A stretch of 60,043 nt of DNA from Sphingomonadaceae bacterium (GCA_025359425.1 JANYGC010000010.1:1-60043), one strand, 5' to 3'. Counted from the stretch's first letter, positions 1 to 9,694 are shown. The notes: generated from the sequence alone by a model not told the origin. Program-made: numbers and translations.

Positions 1-77
1 GTCACCTCGTCGATCGCCAGACCTACAAGGAACGCCGCTCGGCCGCACTGGCCGAGTGGCAGAGCCTCATGGGCTAA
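1..77 (+). CDS. C-terminal tail of a possible tyrosine integrase (partial)
   Basis: Only the last 24 codons are in the window (frame 3, TAA at 75-77). The tail contains RQTYKERRSAALAEW, a charged helix of the kind that ends many phage-type tyrosine recombinases, but it has no catalytic residues to confirm this. The gene starts upstream of the window. It could belong to another alpha-helical protein. Confidence 0.35.
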   Translation, partial: HLVDRQTYKERRSAALAEWQSLMG

Positions 78-452
78 GCCCGCGCACCCAAAGCTGGAGC
101 TACGCCAATTGGAGGCGAGTTGCGATTAGACTGACAGCACCCTCCCGCGCCTTCAGGAAACAGCGCGGGCAGGATCCGACAGCCTTTCGCAAGAGCGCAA
201 CGGGCGGTCAGCGTGGTGACCGGATCGGGGCGGAACGATGACTTGCCTTGGCGCTGTCAGAGCAACTGCACCAGTTGGTGGCATCGGGCGGTGACGAATA
301 GCCAAGAGACGGCACCTTGCCGCCAACTCTAGCCATTTCTGCAGGCGATTCTATGTAGCTATTTGCGGCGACACCGTATCAACAGGATCGTTCTCCCTGA
401 CCGAACCGCGCCTGAACCCGGTTCGGCCGGGAACCACAAGGAACCACGTTCG
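78..452. other. Intergenic stretch with a degenerate direct-repeat copy
   Basis: I see no convincing gene here. Around 251-290 the sequence resembles 3888-3926 upstream of the next block: both contain TGTCAGAGCAA followed by a CACC-N-GTTGG core and a GGGCG end. No tRNA or clear promoter was recognised. Confidence 0.4.
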
Positions 453-1364
453 ATGTCTGAGGTCATTCTTCACCACTACGATCCGTCGCCCTTCTCCGAA
501 AAGGTCCGGATCTGCCTTGGCATCAAGGGTCTCACCTGGCGGGCCGTCCAGCAGCCGGTCATCATGCCCAAGCCCGACCTGGTACCGTTGACCGGCGGCT
601 ATCGCCGGATCCCGGTGATGCAGATCGGCGCGGATATCTATTGCGACAGCCAACTGATCGTGCGCGAGCTCGACCGGCGGTTTCCCGACAAGCCGCTCTT
701 CCCAATCGGCAACGCGGGTCTGGCGATTGGCATCGAGCAATGGTGCGACAAAGCGCTGTTCCAGTCGGCCGTGATGGCGATCTTCGGCGCGATCGGTGAC
801 GCTGTCGATCCTGCATTTATCAAGGACCGCGAGGCGCTGAGCGGCCAGCCGTTCAAGGTCGCTGCGATGAAGGCGATGGCACCCTTCGCGCTCGACCAGA
901 TCCGCACCCACGCCGCCTTGCTTGCCCAGCAACTGGCTGACGACCGGGCTTTTCTCGCTGGCGATGCGCCCAGCCTTGCCGATGCGGCGGGCTATTACAA
1001 TTTCTGGTTCATTCGCAGCTTCTGCCCCGGGCTTGCCGACCGGTTCGGCGATCTCCCCGGGTTCGACGTCTGGTACGATCGCGTCACTGCGATCGGCCAT
1101 GGGGCCCGTACCGCCATGACGCCGGAAGTGGCGCTGGGCATTGCACGGGACGCACAGCCCGATGAACTCGGCACATTGCCCGGCGATGCCGCGCTGATGG
1201 GGAAAGCCGTTACCCTGGCGGCAACCGACTATGGGCGCGATCCGATCTTGGGGATCTTTGTCGGCTCGACCCATTTCAGCTTGTCAGTCGCGCGCGAGCT
1301 AGCCGATCTGGGCCGGGTCAACGTCCACGTGCCGCGTCTCGGCTATTCGATCACTCCGGTTTAA
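453..1364 (+). CDS. Glutathione S-transferase family protein
   Basis: A 303-residue protein starting at the ATG at 453; an open extension upstream has no support. The N-terminus (HHYDPSPFSEKVRICLG, then GYRRIPVMQIG and a DSQLIVRELDRRFP stretch) is the thioredoxin-like GST domain, with the conserved Pro before the glutathione-contacting strand and the D/E-S turn. An all-helical domain follows at about residues 90-210. The last 90 residues extend beyond a classical 200-220 residue GST, as in larger bacterial GST-like proteins. It probably conjugates or reduces an electrophile in the cytosol; the substrate cannot be read from sequence. It stands alone, convergent with the acyl-CoA dehydrogenase gene. 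Confidence 0.85.
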   Translation: MSEVILHHYDPSPFSEKVRICLGIKGLTWRAVQQPVIMPKPDLVPLTGGYRRIPVMQIGADIYCDSQLIVRELDRRFPDKPLFPIGNAGLAIGIEQWCDKALFQSAVMAIFGAIGDAVDPAFIKDREALSGQPFKVAAMKAMAPFALDQIRTHAALLAQQLADDRAFLAGDAPSLADAAGYYNFWFIRSFCPGLADRFGDLPGFDVWYDRVTAIGHGARTAMTPEVALGIARDAQPDELGTLPGDAALMGKAVTLAATDYGRDPILGIFVGSTHFSLSVARELADLGRVNVHVPRLGYSITPV

Positions 1365-1604
1365 GCCAGGTGAGGCAGCAGGTGCCGACTTTTCCCGCAG
1401 CGGCATTTGCCCCGGTCCTCGCCGATTTCCCCAGCCCAACGCACGTTCACCGCTTCCCTCGGCGCAACAGATCGCGGTCGCTGCACCTTGGTGTCCGCCA
1501 CTGCTCAAGTTTGGGCGCAAACTCCGCCGCGAAGCAGCGTCGCGCCACATCTTGCAACCTGACGACGTCGCCGGTTGCCCGGTGTGGGCGATAAGGTTCT
1601 ACGT

Positions 1605-3260
1605 TCAATTCTGGCGCGTCAGCTTGCCGCGCGCCACGACTTGCGCCTGAATTTCCGCAGCACCTTCGAAGATGTTGAGAATGCGAGCATCACAGAGCAC
1701 GCGGCTAATCTCATATTCCAGCGCGTAGCCATTTCCGCCATGGATCTGCAGGCCCACGTCGGCATTCGACCATGCCACGCGCGCAGCGAGCAGCTTTGCC
1801 ATGCCTGCTTCGATATCGCACCGCCGCCCCTTGTCCTTCTCGCGCGCTGCCGAATAGGTAAGTTCGCGGGCAACCGTGATCTCAACGATCATCATCGCAA
1901 GCTTGTCAGAAACCCGCGGAAAATCGATTAGCTGCTTGCCAAACTGCACCCGTTCCGTGGCGTATGCCAGGCTCAGATCATAAGCCCGCTGTGCGACACC
2001 AACTGCTCGTGCAGCCGTCTGGATGCGCGCGCCCTCAAAGGTCTGCATGAGCTGCTTGAACCCCTGCCCCTCGATCGCGCCCAGAGCCGCGTCGGAAGGT
2101 GCAACAAAATCTTCGAAAGCCAGCTCGTATTCACGCATGCCACGGTAGCCGAGGACTTCGATTTCGCTGCCTTGCATGCCTTGCGCCGGGAACGGCTCGC
2201 GCTCGCTCCCGCGTGGCTTGGGCAGCAAAAACATGGTGAGACCGGCGTACCCCTTCTCGCCGGAATCTGTGCGCGCCAGCAGCGTCATAAGATCGCTGCG
2301 GGCGGCGTGGGTGATCCAGGTCTTGGCTCCATCGATCCGCCATGTCCCGTCAGAATGTCGCCCGGCGCGGGTGCGCAATCCGCCCAGGTCGGAGCCATTG
2401 CCCGGCTCGGTGAAGACCGCGGTCGGCAGGACTTCACCCGAGGCGATCCGGGGTAGCCATGCGGCTTTTTGCTCAGGTGTCCCGGCCAGGCCGATCAATT
2501 CTCCGGCGATCTCCGAGCGCGTTCCCAGCGAGCCGGTTCCAATCCACCCGCGGCTCAGCTCTTCGGTGACGACGCACATCACCAACTTGCCCAGCCCGAG
2601 ACCGCCATATTCTGCATCGATGCACACCCCGAAGGTGCCCAACGCGGCCATTTCCGCAATGATTTCGTCGGGAATCAGCGCGTTCGCCAAATGCCAGCCA
2701 TGCGCCGAGGGAATGATCCGTCCATCGACGAAGCGGCGAAACTGGTCGCGAATTGCGTCCAAGGTTTCGTCGCCAAGACCGTCGGCAACCCCTGCTCCGC
2801 TTCTTATCTGCGCAATAAGCTGCCCGCGATTTTGCGCTGTGTTGCCATGCTGGATAAACCAGCCGGCTGCGGGATCATTGTTCAACCGGGCACCTGCTGC
2901 GGCCAGACCCAGTTCGGCTGGCCGGACGAATTCGCACTGGCTCATCGGCACACCGCCGACCAGTTGCGCCAGATATTCGCCAAATCCGATGGTGATGAGG
3001 AGCTGCTCGGATGCTCTGAACTGCTGCTCACCGTCGAGCCGCATGGCCCAGGCGGCAGCGGCCTTCAAGGCTTCGACCGTCGTCTCGATCCAGGCATAGC
3101 CGTGCACCATGCGCTGCTGGCTTTCGACCAGTTCGAGCGCAATGCGGCCATCGCGGAACACCGCGCGTGTGACGGCTTCGCGCGCAGCATTGGCGAAGTG
3201 CTGCGCGGCCTCCAGCGCCGCCGCCGCGCGCATCAGCAACGTGTGGGCGTCAGGCATCAT
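1605..3260 (-). CDS. Acyl-CoA dehydrogenase
   Basis: About 551 residues, longer than the usual 380 because of an N-terminal helical extension of roughly 150 residues. The dehydrogenase core is clear: [15 protein letters not shown] and [11 protein letters not shown] (FAD/substrate loop), then [15 protein letters not shown] and [35 protein letters not shown] near the C-terminus. Such enzymes oxidise acyl-CoA to 2-enoyl-CoA with FAD in beta-oxidation. I prefer the ATG at 3260, with a GGAG 13 nt upstream; a GTG at 3281 is also open. It sits immediately after a decayed thiolase on the same strand, so the pair was probably once a fatty-acid or side-chain oxidation operon. Confidence 0.88.
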   Translation of the reverse strand: MMPDAHTLLMRAAAALEAAQHFANAAREAVTRAVFRDGRIALELVESQQRMVHGYAWIETTVEALKAAAAWAMRLDGEQQFRASEQLLITIGFGEYLAQLVGGVPMSQCEFVRPAELGLAAAGARLNNDPAAGWFIQHGNTAQNRGQLIAQIRSGAGVADGLGDETLDAIRDQFRRFVDGRIIPSAHGWHLANALIPDEIIAEMAALGTFGVCIDAEYGGLGLGKLVMCVVTEELSRGWIGTGSLGTRSEIAGELIGLAGTPEQKAAWLPRIASGEVLPTAVFTEPGNGSDLGGLRTRAGRHSDGTWRIDGAKTWITHAARSDLMTLLARTDSGEKGYAGLTMFLLPKPRGSEREPFPAQGMQGSEIEVLGYRGMREYELAFEDFVAPSDAALGAIEGQGFKQLMQTFEGARIQTAARAVGVAQRAYDLSLAYATERVQFGKQLIDFPRVSDKLAMMIVEITVARELTYSAAREKDKGRRCDIEAGMAKLLAARVAWSNADVGLQIHGGNGYALEYEISRVLCDARILNIFEGAAEIQAQVVARGKLTRQN

Positions 3261-3286
3261 TTCGTTCGTGACACTCCTCACACCCC

Positions 3287-3640
3287 TCAGGCTCCCATCA
3301 GTCCCACGATCGCCACAGCCGACACGTTCTGGTTCGGCATCCCGCCCAGATTGTGTGACAGGCCAAATGAAGACCGGTTTTCACGCTGGCGTTCGGCGGC
3401 CCGTGCGAGCAGCTGAAGGCGCTTCTCAGAGGTCATGTGCAGCCCAGATGCACCGATAGGCTGACCGACGCATTTGAGTCCACCATCGATATGGCACGGC
3501 AGCGCTTCATCGGCATCGAACCCACCGTCCAGCACATCGCGCCTCCCTTGACCCTGCTTGAAGATGTGCAAGACTGCCATCGTCACCAGCTCGGTGATCG
3601 AGCAGCAGTCGTGGACTTCCATCGGACTGATCTGCTCGCG
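3287..3640 (-). pseudogene. Thiolase (SCP-x type) C-terminal remnant
   Basis: The minus strand encodes a recognisable thiolase C-terminus: ISPMEVHDCCSITELV, then DGGLKCVGQPIGASGLHMTSE and [22 protein letters not shown]. In intact members the EVHDCFSITEL and GHPIGASG blocks carry active-site residues; here GHP reads GQP, so the catalytic His is lost. Homology stops near 3640 and nothing upstream continues the N-terminal two thirds. It ends 27 bp before the ATG of the acyl-CoA dehydrogenase gene. A short unrelated ORF is less likely given the run of family motifs. Confidence 0.7.
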
Positions 3641-3969
3641 GCAGATCAGTGGCGTCCGGCGAACGGGCTGGGCTGTCGATGCCGGACAGTGGCGGCGCGG
3701 GGTCGCGACCATCGGCGCGCCAATCATCAATGCATACGGGCAGCTTCAATTTGCGGTTACCGCACCAACCAGCACGATCACACAACAATCCAGAGAATTT
3801 GCCAGGAAGTTCTCGACGCCGCGCAATGCCGCACGCCACGCTTAAGGCAGCGTGACAACAGCCATAGACTAGGCCGACGCCCAGAGCGCACTGTCAGAGC
3901 AAAAACACCGGTTGGCGACAAGGGCGCGCGGCAACACTCTCGGCCATCGCCCGGTCCCCAACCGTCTGC
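3641..3969. other. Decayed intergenic region
   Basis: No gene is supported. This stretch separates the thiolase remnant from kynU and includes the second copy of the degenerate direct repeat (about 3888-3926). It may contain unrecognisable thiolase remains. Confidence 0.4.
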
Positions 3970-5196
3970 TTAAGTCACCGCAGCGCGGGTGCGGTATTCC
4001 GGTTTGTCCCAGGCGCGGGTCAGGCAGACCTCGCGCAACCGTTCGGCCGCTTCGACCATATCGGCGTAGCGCAGGTAAAGCGGCGTCAGCCCGAAGCGCA
4101 AGATGTCGGGCGTGCGAAAATCGCCGATCACGTCGCACTGCTTGAGTGCCTGGACGATTTCGTAGCCGTGCGGATGGGCATAGGAGACCTGGCTGCCGCG
4201 CAGCCCGGGCTCGCGCGGGCTGACCAGCTCGAACCCGAACTCGCCGCAGCGCGCCTCCATCTGCGCGATGAACAGATCGCCCAGCGCGAGCGACTTGGCG
4301 CGCAGCTGCGCCAGGTCCGCCTGGGCTATCAGGTCGATCCCGCATTCGAGCGCGGCGAGGCCCAGCACCTGCGGGGTGCCGCACTGGAACCGGGTGATGC
4401 CGGCGGCGGGCCGGTAGTCTTCCTCGAACGCGAACGGGCTGGCGTGGCCGAACCAGCCCGACAGCACCGGCATGGCCGCCTGATGGCGCTCGGCGACGAA
4501 GATGAAAGCCGGTGCGCCCGGGCCGCCGTTGAGGAACTTGTAGCCGCAGCCGACCGCGAAATCGGCCTTGGCGCCATTCAAATCGACCGGGATCGCACCG
4601 GCACTGTGGCTGAGGTCCCAGACCACCAGCACGCCTTTGGCATGGGCTTGGCGGGTGACTTCGGCCATGTCGCGGACCAGCCCGGATTTGTAATGCACCT
4701 GGGTGAGCAGCAGCACCGCGACATCGTCATCGAGCCGGTCCAGCACCGCATCCGGCGCGACTGTGACTGCCCGCACCCGGCCGCCGCTGAACGCCTCGAT
4801 CCCTTGCATCATATAGACGTCGGTGGGGAAATTGGTCGCTTCCGACACGATCACCGAGCGGGCCGGGCGCAACGACAGCGCAGCGGTGAGCGCCTTGAAG
4901 ATATTCACCGAGGTCGAATCCGCAGCGATGATCTCACCCGGCCCCGCGCCCAGAATCGAAGCAATCTTGTCACCGATGCGTTGCGGCGCGGTCGACCAGT
5001 CGGCGCCCAGCCACGAGGTGATCAACCCTTCGCCCCATTGCTCCTTCACCACTTCGGCAACACGCGCGGCAGCAGCGCGCGGGGCCGCGCCGAGCGAATT
5101 GCCATCGAGGTAGATCAACCCCTCGCGCAGCTGAAAAAGGTCGCGGAATTCGCGCAGCGGATCACGCGCATCGAGCTCGGCAAGATCGGCTGTCAC
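3970..5196 (-). CDS. kynU: Kynureninase
   Basis: A 408-residue PLP enzyme cleaving L-kynurenine to anthranilate and alanine, the usual length for the family. Features seen: LIYLDGNSLG near residue 30, SVIVSEATNFPTDVYMMQG, VVWDLSHSAGAIPVDLNG (PLP Asp region), ADFAVGCGYKFLNGGPGAPAF with the PLP-binding Lys in GYKFLNGGPG, and a C-terminal RFGLTPLYLRY. The start is a GTG whose last bases overlap the kynB stop (GTGA), so translation is coupled. It is third in the kynA-kynB-kynU operon, which completes tryptophan to anthranilate. Confidence 0.97.
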   Translation of the reverse strand: MTADLAELDARDPLREFRDLFQLREGLIYLDGNSLGAAPRAAAARVAEVVKEQWGEGLITSWLGADWSTAPQRIGDKIASILGAGPGEIIAADSTSVNIFKALTAALSLRPARSVIVSEATNFPTDVYMMQGIEAFSGGRVRAVTVAPDAVLDRLDDDVAVLLLTQVHYKSGLVRDMAEVTRQAHAKGVLVVWDLSHSAGAIPVDLNGAKADFAVGCGYKFLNGGPGAPAFIFVAERHQAAMPVLSGWFGHASPFAFEEDYRPAAGITRFQCGTPQVLGLAALECGIDLIAQADLAQLRAKSLALGDLFIAQMEARCGEFGFELVSPREPGLRGSQVSYAHPHGYEIVQALKQCDVIGDFRTPDILRFGLTPLYLRYADMVEAAERLREVCLTRAWDKPEYRTRAAVT

Positions 5197-5822
5197 GGCA
5201 CGATCTCCCGCAGGATTGCACGCACCGGACTGGCATCGGCCCCGGCAATCTTCAGCGGCAGCGCGATCAGTTCGTATTCGCCCGGCGGCACGTCGTCGAG
5301 CACCAGCCCTTCGAGGATGCGCAAGTCGCCCGCCTGGACTTCATGGTGCGCGTCCATCGTCTTCGACTGTTCGGGATCGAGCGAGGCGGCATCGGTGCCG
5401 ATCAGCCGCACGCCGTGCTCGCGCAGCCGCGCGATCACCACCGGGGCGATTGCAGTGAACTGCGAATCCCACTCGTCCGCAGGGAAGCGATTGTAGGTCC
5501 GGAATAGCACCCGCGTCGCGCCTTCCAGCGCTGCCCAAACGATGTCGTCAGGCTCTACCCGGCCTGCGGCATGGCGGACATCCACGACCACGCAGCGCCC
5601 GACATAGACGTCGAGATCGCAATCGGCGCTGGCCGCGCCCTGCGGGTCATAATGAAACGGCGAATCGGCATGTGTCCCGGCATGGAGCGGCGTGTCCATC
5701 GCGCCGACGTTGACCGGGCAATCGGCGCCGATCTGGGCATTGCGGTGCAGCACCAGCGGCGGCTCGCCCGGCCACATCGGCATGCCCGGGCGCAGCGTCT
5801 GCGATATGTCCCACATCTTCAT
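5193..5822 (-). CDS. kynB: Kynurenine formamidase (cyclase-like)
   Basis: A 209-residue bacterial arylformamidase of the metal-dependent cyclase family; it hydrolyses N-formylkynurenine to kynurenine and formate. The family signature is clear: WDISQTLRPGMPMWPG at the N-terminus, MDTPLHAGTHADSPFHY (the HxGTHxDxPxHF metal motif), GTDAASLDPEQSKTMDAHH and LEGLVLDDVPPGEYELIALPLK. A GGAG lies 8 nt before the ATG, which also overlaps the kynA stop (ATGA). It is the middle gene of the kynurenine operon. Confidence 0.97.
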   Translation of the reverse strand: MKMWDISQTLRPGMPMWPGEPPLVLHRNAQIGADCPVNVGAMDTPLHAGTHADSPFHYDPQGAASADCDLDVYVGRCVVVDVRHAAGRVEPDDIVWAALEGATRVLFRTYNRFPADEWDSQFTAIAPVVIARLREHGVRLIGTDAASLDPEQSKTMDAHHEVQAGDLRILEGLVLDDVPPGEYELIALPLKIAGADASPVRAILREIVP

Positions 5823-6733
5823 GCGCCCGCTCCGGCGGGATCAGCATAGTTCGGGCCTACTTTGGCCGCGACCAGCCGCGTCCGCATCGACCACAGCTCG
5901 GGAAAGAAGCTGAGATTGAGCGCTTTCACCAGATAATCGACCCCGGCCGAACCGCCGGTGCCCATTTTCTGACCGATCACCCGCGCAACCGTTTTCATAT
6001 GTTTGAACCGCCATTCCTGGAAATAGTATTCGAGCGTGGTGATCTTTTCGGCCAGCGCGTAGAGATCCCAGTGCGCCTCGACATCCGAATAGACCGCCAG
6101 CCACGCGTCTTCGACCGCTGGTGAGGCCACATAAGGCAAGCTCCAATCGCGTTCGAGGTGCGCGGCAGGAATCGCAAACCCGCGCCGCGCGAGCAAACGC
6201 AGCAGCTCGTCGTAAAGCGATGGCCGATGCAGCACCGCGCTCAGGCGTTCGCTCACAGCCGGATCGTCGCCGTGGACCAGCACCAGGTCTGCGCGCTTGT
6301 TGCCGAGCATGAATTCAAGCTCGCGGTACTGGTGCGACTGGAACCCCGAGGCCTTGCGCAGGAACCCCCGAAACGTCATGAAATCATGCGGCGTGAGTGT
6401 CGCCAGCACTTCCCAGCTGTGGATCATGTGCCGCTGGATCGTCGCGATCCGGTCAAGCGTCTTGCCCGCGTGGTCGAGATCGTCCGTTTGCAGCGCGGTC
6501 ACCACCAGCCGCGCTTCATGCAGCAGCAGCTTCAGCCATAATTCCATGGTCTGGTGCATGATAATGAACAGCATCTCGTCGGGCTGGTCCGACACCGGCA
6601 CTTGCGCCGAGAGCAGGCGCTCGGTCTGGAGGTGCCGCGCATAGGACAGCCCCTTGTCCCACTGGATCGTCTCGCCATCGATCTGCGCCTCGAACGTCTC
6701 GACGCCGTCTTCGACGAAGCTGCGAATAGTCAT
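5819..6733 (-). CDS. kynA: Tryptophan 2,3-dioxygenase
   Basis: A haem dioxygenase that opens the indole ring of L-tryptophan to N-formylkynurenine. Seen: YARHLQTERLLSAQ, MLFIIMHQTMELWLKLLLHE (haem-pocket His helix), LTPHDFMTFRGFLRKASGFQS with QYRELEFMLGN, and a C-terminal W-R-F-K-H block (EWRFKHMKTVARVIG) containing the proximal His, then GTGGSAGVDYL. I chose the ATG at 6733 because GGAG lies 7 nt upstream; the ATG at 6745 has no ribosome site. First gene of the operon, divergent from phenylalanine hydroxylase. Confidence 0.97.
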   Translation of the reverse strand: MTIRSFVEDGVETFEAQIDGETIQWDKGLSYARHLQTERLLSAQVPVSDQPDEMLFIIMHQTMELWLKLLLHEARLVVTALQTDDLDHAGKTLDRIATIQRHMIHSWEVLATLTPHDFMTFRGFLRKASGFQSHQYRELEFMLGNKRADLVLVHGDDPAVSERLSAVLHRPSLYDELLRLLARRGFAIPAAHLERDWSLPYVASPAVEDAWLAVYSDVEAHWDLYALAEKITTLEYYFQEWRFKHMKTVARVIGQKMGTGGSAGVDYLVKALNLSFFPELWSMRTRLVAAKVGPNYADPAGAGA

Positions 6734-6856
6734 TGCCGGCTCCATGAATGCTTGCCGCTGGCATAGGCCGCAATGCAGCGCCGAGCCAGATCAACCTGCG
6801 CGCTTTGCCCTGGCGCCGGGCCGGGCTATGTTGGCAAGAGGACAAGGAGGCGGGCA

Positions 6857-7708
6857 ATGGCCGCGAAGCATGTGTACCAGAGGCCTCCCGCAGGCGCAGC
6901 AGCGGACTGGACCGTGCCCCAGAACTGGGAGCGCTTCACCCCCGCCGAGCATGCCGTCTGGGACGGGCTGATCGAACGGCAAACCCGGGCGGTCGAAGGC
7001 ATGGCCTGCGGCGCGTTCCTGTCCGGGCTCGACATCCTCCGGCTGCCCGCACCGGGCATTCCCGATCTTGCCGAACTCAACCCGCGGCTGCGCGCGGCGA
7101 CCGGGTGGGAGATCGTGCCCGTTCCGGGCGTAATCCCGAACGAACCATTCTTCCGGCACCTGTCGGAACGCCGGTTTCCGGCGGCGAACTTCCTGCGCCC
7201 CGCCAATTCGCTCGACTATTCGGTGGAGCCGGACATGTTCCACGACCTGTTCGGTCATTTACCGATGCTGGCCGACCCGGTGTTTGCCGATTTCATGGTC
7301 GCTTACGGCAAGGCGGGGCTGCGCGCCGAGGGCCTTGATGCGGTCGATCAGCTCGGCCGGCTTTACCTGCACACAGTCGAATTCGGACTGGTCAGGGAGC
7401 ACGGCGCGCTGCGCGTGTTCGGCGCCGGGTTGCTGTCGAGCTACAGCGAGACGGTCCATGCTTTGTCTGCCCCCGGCGTGCAGCGGATCGAGTTCGATCT
7501 GGCGCGGGTCATGCAGAGCGATTATCTGTTCGACAAATTCCAACGCAGTTATTTCGTGATCGCGTCGTTCGAAGACCTGCTGAAGGTCACGGCGGAGACC
7601 GATTTCCAGCCAATTTACGACCGGCTCCGCAATCAACCGCTGATTGCCTCGGGAGCGGCAGTTGCGGGCGACCGGCTAGTGCCGCTCGCTGAAACGGCGG
7701 CCGCTTGA
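6857..7708 (+). CDS. phhA: Phenylalanine 4-monooxygenase
   Basis: A 283-residue single-domain bacterial pterin-dependent hydroxylase converting phenylalanine to tyrosine. Seen: a W-x-x-L-x-x-R-Q region near the N-terminus, VIPNEPFFRHLSERRFPAANFLR, and PDMFHDLFGHLPMLADPVFADF, which carries the two iron-binding His; the iron-binding Glu lies in LHTVEFGLV. The ATG at 6857 follows AAGGAGG by 6 nt. It lacks the regulatory ACT domain of animal enzymes, as expected. Divergent from kynA across about 120 bp, so aromatic amino acid catabolism is grouped here. Confidence 0.96.
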   Translation: MAAKHVYQRPPAGAAADWTVPQNWERFTPAEHAVWDGLIERQTRAVEGMACGAFLSGLDILRLPAPGIPDLAELNPRLRAATGWEIVPVPGVIPNEPFFRHLSERRFPAANFLRPANSLDYSVEPDMFHDLFGHLPMLADPVFADFMVAYGKAGLRAEGLDAVDQLGRLYLHTVEFGLVREHGALRVFGAGLLSSYSETVHALSAPGVQRIEFDLARVMQSDYLFDKFQRSYFVIASFEDLLKVTAETDFQPIYDRLRNQPLIASGAAVAGDRLVPLAETAAA

Positions 7709-7800
7709 AGGCGATCGCGCGCCGGTCAGTTGGCGCGAAAGCCCGCGCAGGGATCAGCGATTGCCCCAGGCTGGTAGCGCCGCAATGCGCGGCGCATCCC

Positions 7801-8253
7801 TTATCCCGGCAAAGGCCGGGTCTGGCGCAGCGCCTCGCCCAGCGCGATGGCCGCTGACAACGCAAGGTTCATCGAGCGCACCTGCGGCTGCATCGGGATG
7901 CACAGCCGGGCATGGCAGGCCTCGGCGACCGCCGCGGGGACGCCCGCGCTTTCCTTGCCAAACAGCAGGATATCGCCGGGCATGAAGCGGAAATCGTAGA
8001 GCGATTGCGCGCTTTTGGTGGTGAACAGCACCAGCCGGCGCGCCCCGGCGGCAGCCTTGAACGCCTCGAACCCGGCATGCCGCGAGACCGCCACGTGATC
8101 GATGTAATCCATCGCCGCACGGCGGACGCGGCGATCGTCCCAAGCGAACCCGAGCGGTTCGATCAGGTCCACCGCCGCCCCGAGACAGGCGCCAAGGCGC
8201 AGGATCGCGCCGACGTTTCCAGCAATTTCGGGTTCGAACAGGGCGATACGCAT
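7801..8253 (-). CDS. trmL: tRNA (cytidine(34)-2'-O)-methyltransferase
   Basis: A 150-residue SPOUT methyltransferase for the wobble position of tRNA-Leu. Seen: MRIALFEPEIAGNVGAILRLGACLG at the N-terminus, and the knotted C-terminal half with DILLFGKESAGVP and IPMQPQVRSMNLALSAAIALGEALRQ, the AdoMet-binding trefoil knot (family form S-L-N-L is S-M-N-L here). The start at 8253 gives the normal family length; longer open frames upstream are not needed. Divergent from the next gene. Confidence 0.93.
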   Translation of the reverse strand: MRIALFEPEIAGNVGAILRLGACLGAAVDLIEPLGFAWDDRRVRRAAMDYIDHVAVSRHAGFEAFKAAAGARRLVLFTTKSAQSLYDFRFMPGDILLFGKESAGVPAAVAEACHARLCIPMQPQVRSMNLALSAAIALGEALRQTRPLPG

Positions 8254-8377
8254 CGGCACTGATTGGCGGCGGCACGCCCGCGGCGCAAGCCTGCGCAGCA
8301 CGACCTGCCCGCTTGCGTAACCACAAATAAACCATTGCGGCGCAAATTGCCCGCTCCGCAAGGGCCGGGAAACGCGT

Positions 8378-9694
8378 GTGACCACCATCGTCATCGATGG
8401 ATTGAACGAAGAAGACTTTCGCCGTTCGATCCAAAACAGACTGCGCGAGGGCAAGCTGGCCCCAGCCATTGCCCGGCTGCGCGCGCTGCTCGCGCCCTTC
8501 GCGCAGGCCGGCGGCATGCTGCCCGAACGGTTGCTGACCGTCAGCGCCGGCGACTTGGTACTGACCGGATGGGACGTGCTGGGCGATGCGGTCAGCCGCC
8601 ATGATCGCCCTGGCCGTCCGGTCAGCGCGGTGTCGATCGCGTTCGGCTGGGCGGGCGAGGACGTGCCCGAACCCGACGCGCAGGGACACCTCAAGCCGCA
8701 CCTTGAAACCAGCTATTACAACGACGATGCGTTCCCCTTCTCGCACAGCAGCCGCGAGGACCTGCTCGACGGCTATTCATTCGACGGCTGCACCTGGAGC
8801 GGCGATCCACAGGCCACCGACACTGCGCTCGGGCTGGACGGGATCGATGATCTTTACGGCGCGCTCGCCCGGCTCGAGGCCCGGCTGCTGGCCAGCGACG
8901 AACCCGATGAAGTGGGCCTGCGCGCCGGGTCGCTTGGCGCGTGCCTGCTTTCGGCCTTGCTAATCGAGGCGGTCAGCCAGCAGATCGCCCGCGACGACGT
9001 GCCGCGCGCGCTGTGCGTCACCGCCGGGAGCAACGGGGTCTATCCCTATTTCGACGCGCCGGTCGCGGGGATGTCGGCCGAAACGATCACGGCCAATGCC
9101 GCGCAAGAAGATATGGTTGTCGCCGCGCAGGGCGTGCCCGTGCCGCGCTACAGCAGCCTCATGGTGACGAGCATCCCGCGCGCCAAAAAGCGCGCCGTGC
9201 TGGTGCTCGAAGAAAGCGACGACGAACTGACGGTGCGCCTCGCCGGGCTGCGCAATCTGCATCATCCCGAGCGCGAGGAGAGCGAGATCAAGCATGAGAT
9301 CGTGCCTGAAAGTCCTGCGTTCGATGAACCCGAACCGGTGATCGCCGACTGCGGGCTGCTGCTGGCCAGGAAGCCGCCGAAAGTCAGCTCCGATTTCCGC
9401 GACATGCTCGGACCGCGCGACCCCGACCTGCAACAGCGGCTGCAAAGCCTGCTCGCGACGCATGCTCCGGCGGCGGCCCTAACCTTGCGTGAACCCGCGG
9501 CGGTGGCGGAGCCCGCCCCGCTACCCGACTGGCCAGCCGACCCAGCCAGGCTCGAGGCAGAACGGAGCGAGGAGATAGCGGCCCAGGCCCCGGTCGAAGA
9601 CTGGGATGAAGTGCCCCCGGCCAAACCGTCAGAAGGCATTTGGGCGACGCTCAAGGGCTGGCTCGGCCGACTGACGCCGCGGCGCTTCGGTTAA
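8378..9694 (+). CDS. Conserved hypothetical protein of 438 residues
   Basis: I do not recognise a family. It starts at a GTG (8378) after a GC-rich leader with no strong ribosome site. The first 330 residues are soluble and acidic, with SIAFGWAGEDVP, LETSYYNDDAFPFSHSSREDLLDGYSF and a VTAGSNGVYPYFDAPVAGM segment. The last 100 are rich in Pro, Ala and Glu and probably disordered, ending in WATLKGWLGRLTPRRFG, a possible amphipathic helix. The regular codon use supports a real gene. Convergent with the GNAT remnant, divergent from trmL; context suggests no function. Confidence 0.7.
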   Translation: MTTIVIDGLNEEDFRRSIQNRLREGKLAPAIARLRALLAPFAQAGGMLPERLLTVSAGDLVLTGWDVLGDAVSRHDRPGRPVSAVSIAFGWAGEDVPEPDAQGHLKPHLETSYYNDDAFPFSHSSREDLLDGYSFDGCTWSGDPQATDTALGLDGIDDLYGALARLEARLLASDEPDEVGLRAGSLGACLLSALLIEAVSQQIARDDVPRALCVTAGSNGVYPYFDAPVAGMSAETITANAAQEDMVVAAQGVPVPRYSSLMVTSIPRAKKRAVLVLEESDDELTVRLAGLRNLHHPEREESEIKHEIVPESPAFDEPEPVIADCGLLLARKPPKVSSDFRDMLGPRDPDLQQRLQSLLATHAPAAALTLREPAAVAEPAPLPDWPADPARLEAERSEEIAAQAPVEDWDEVPPAKPSEGIWATLKGWLGRLTPRRFG

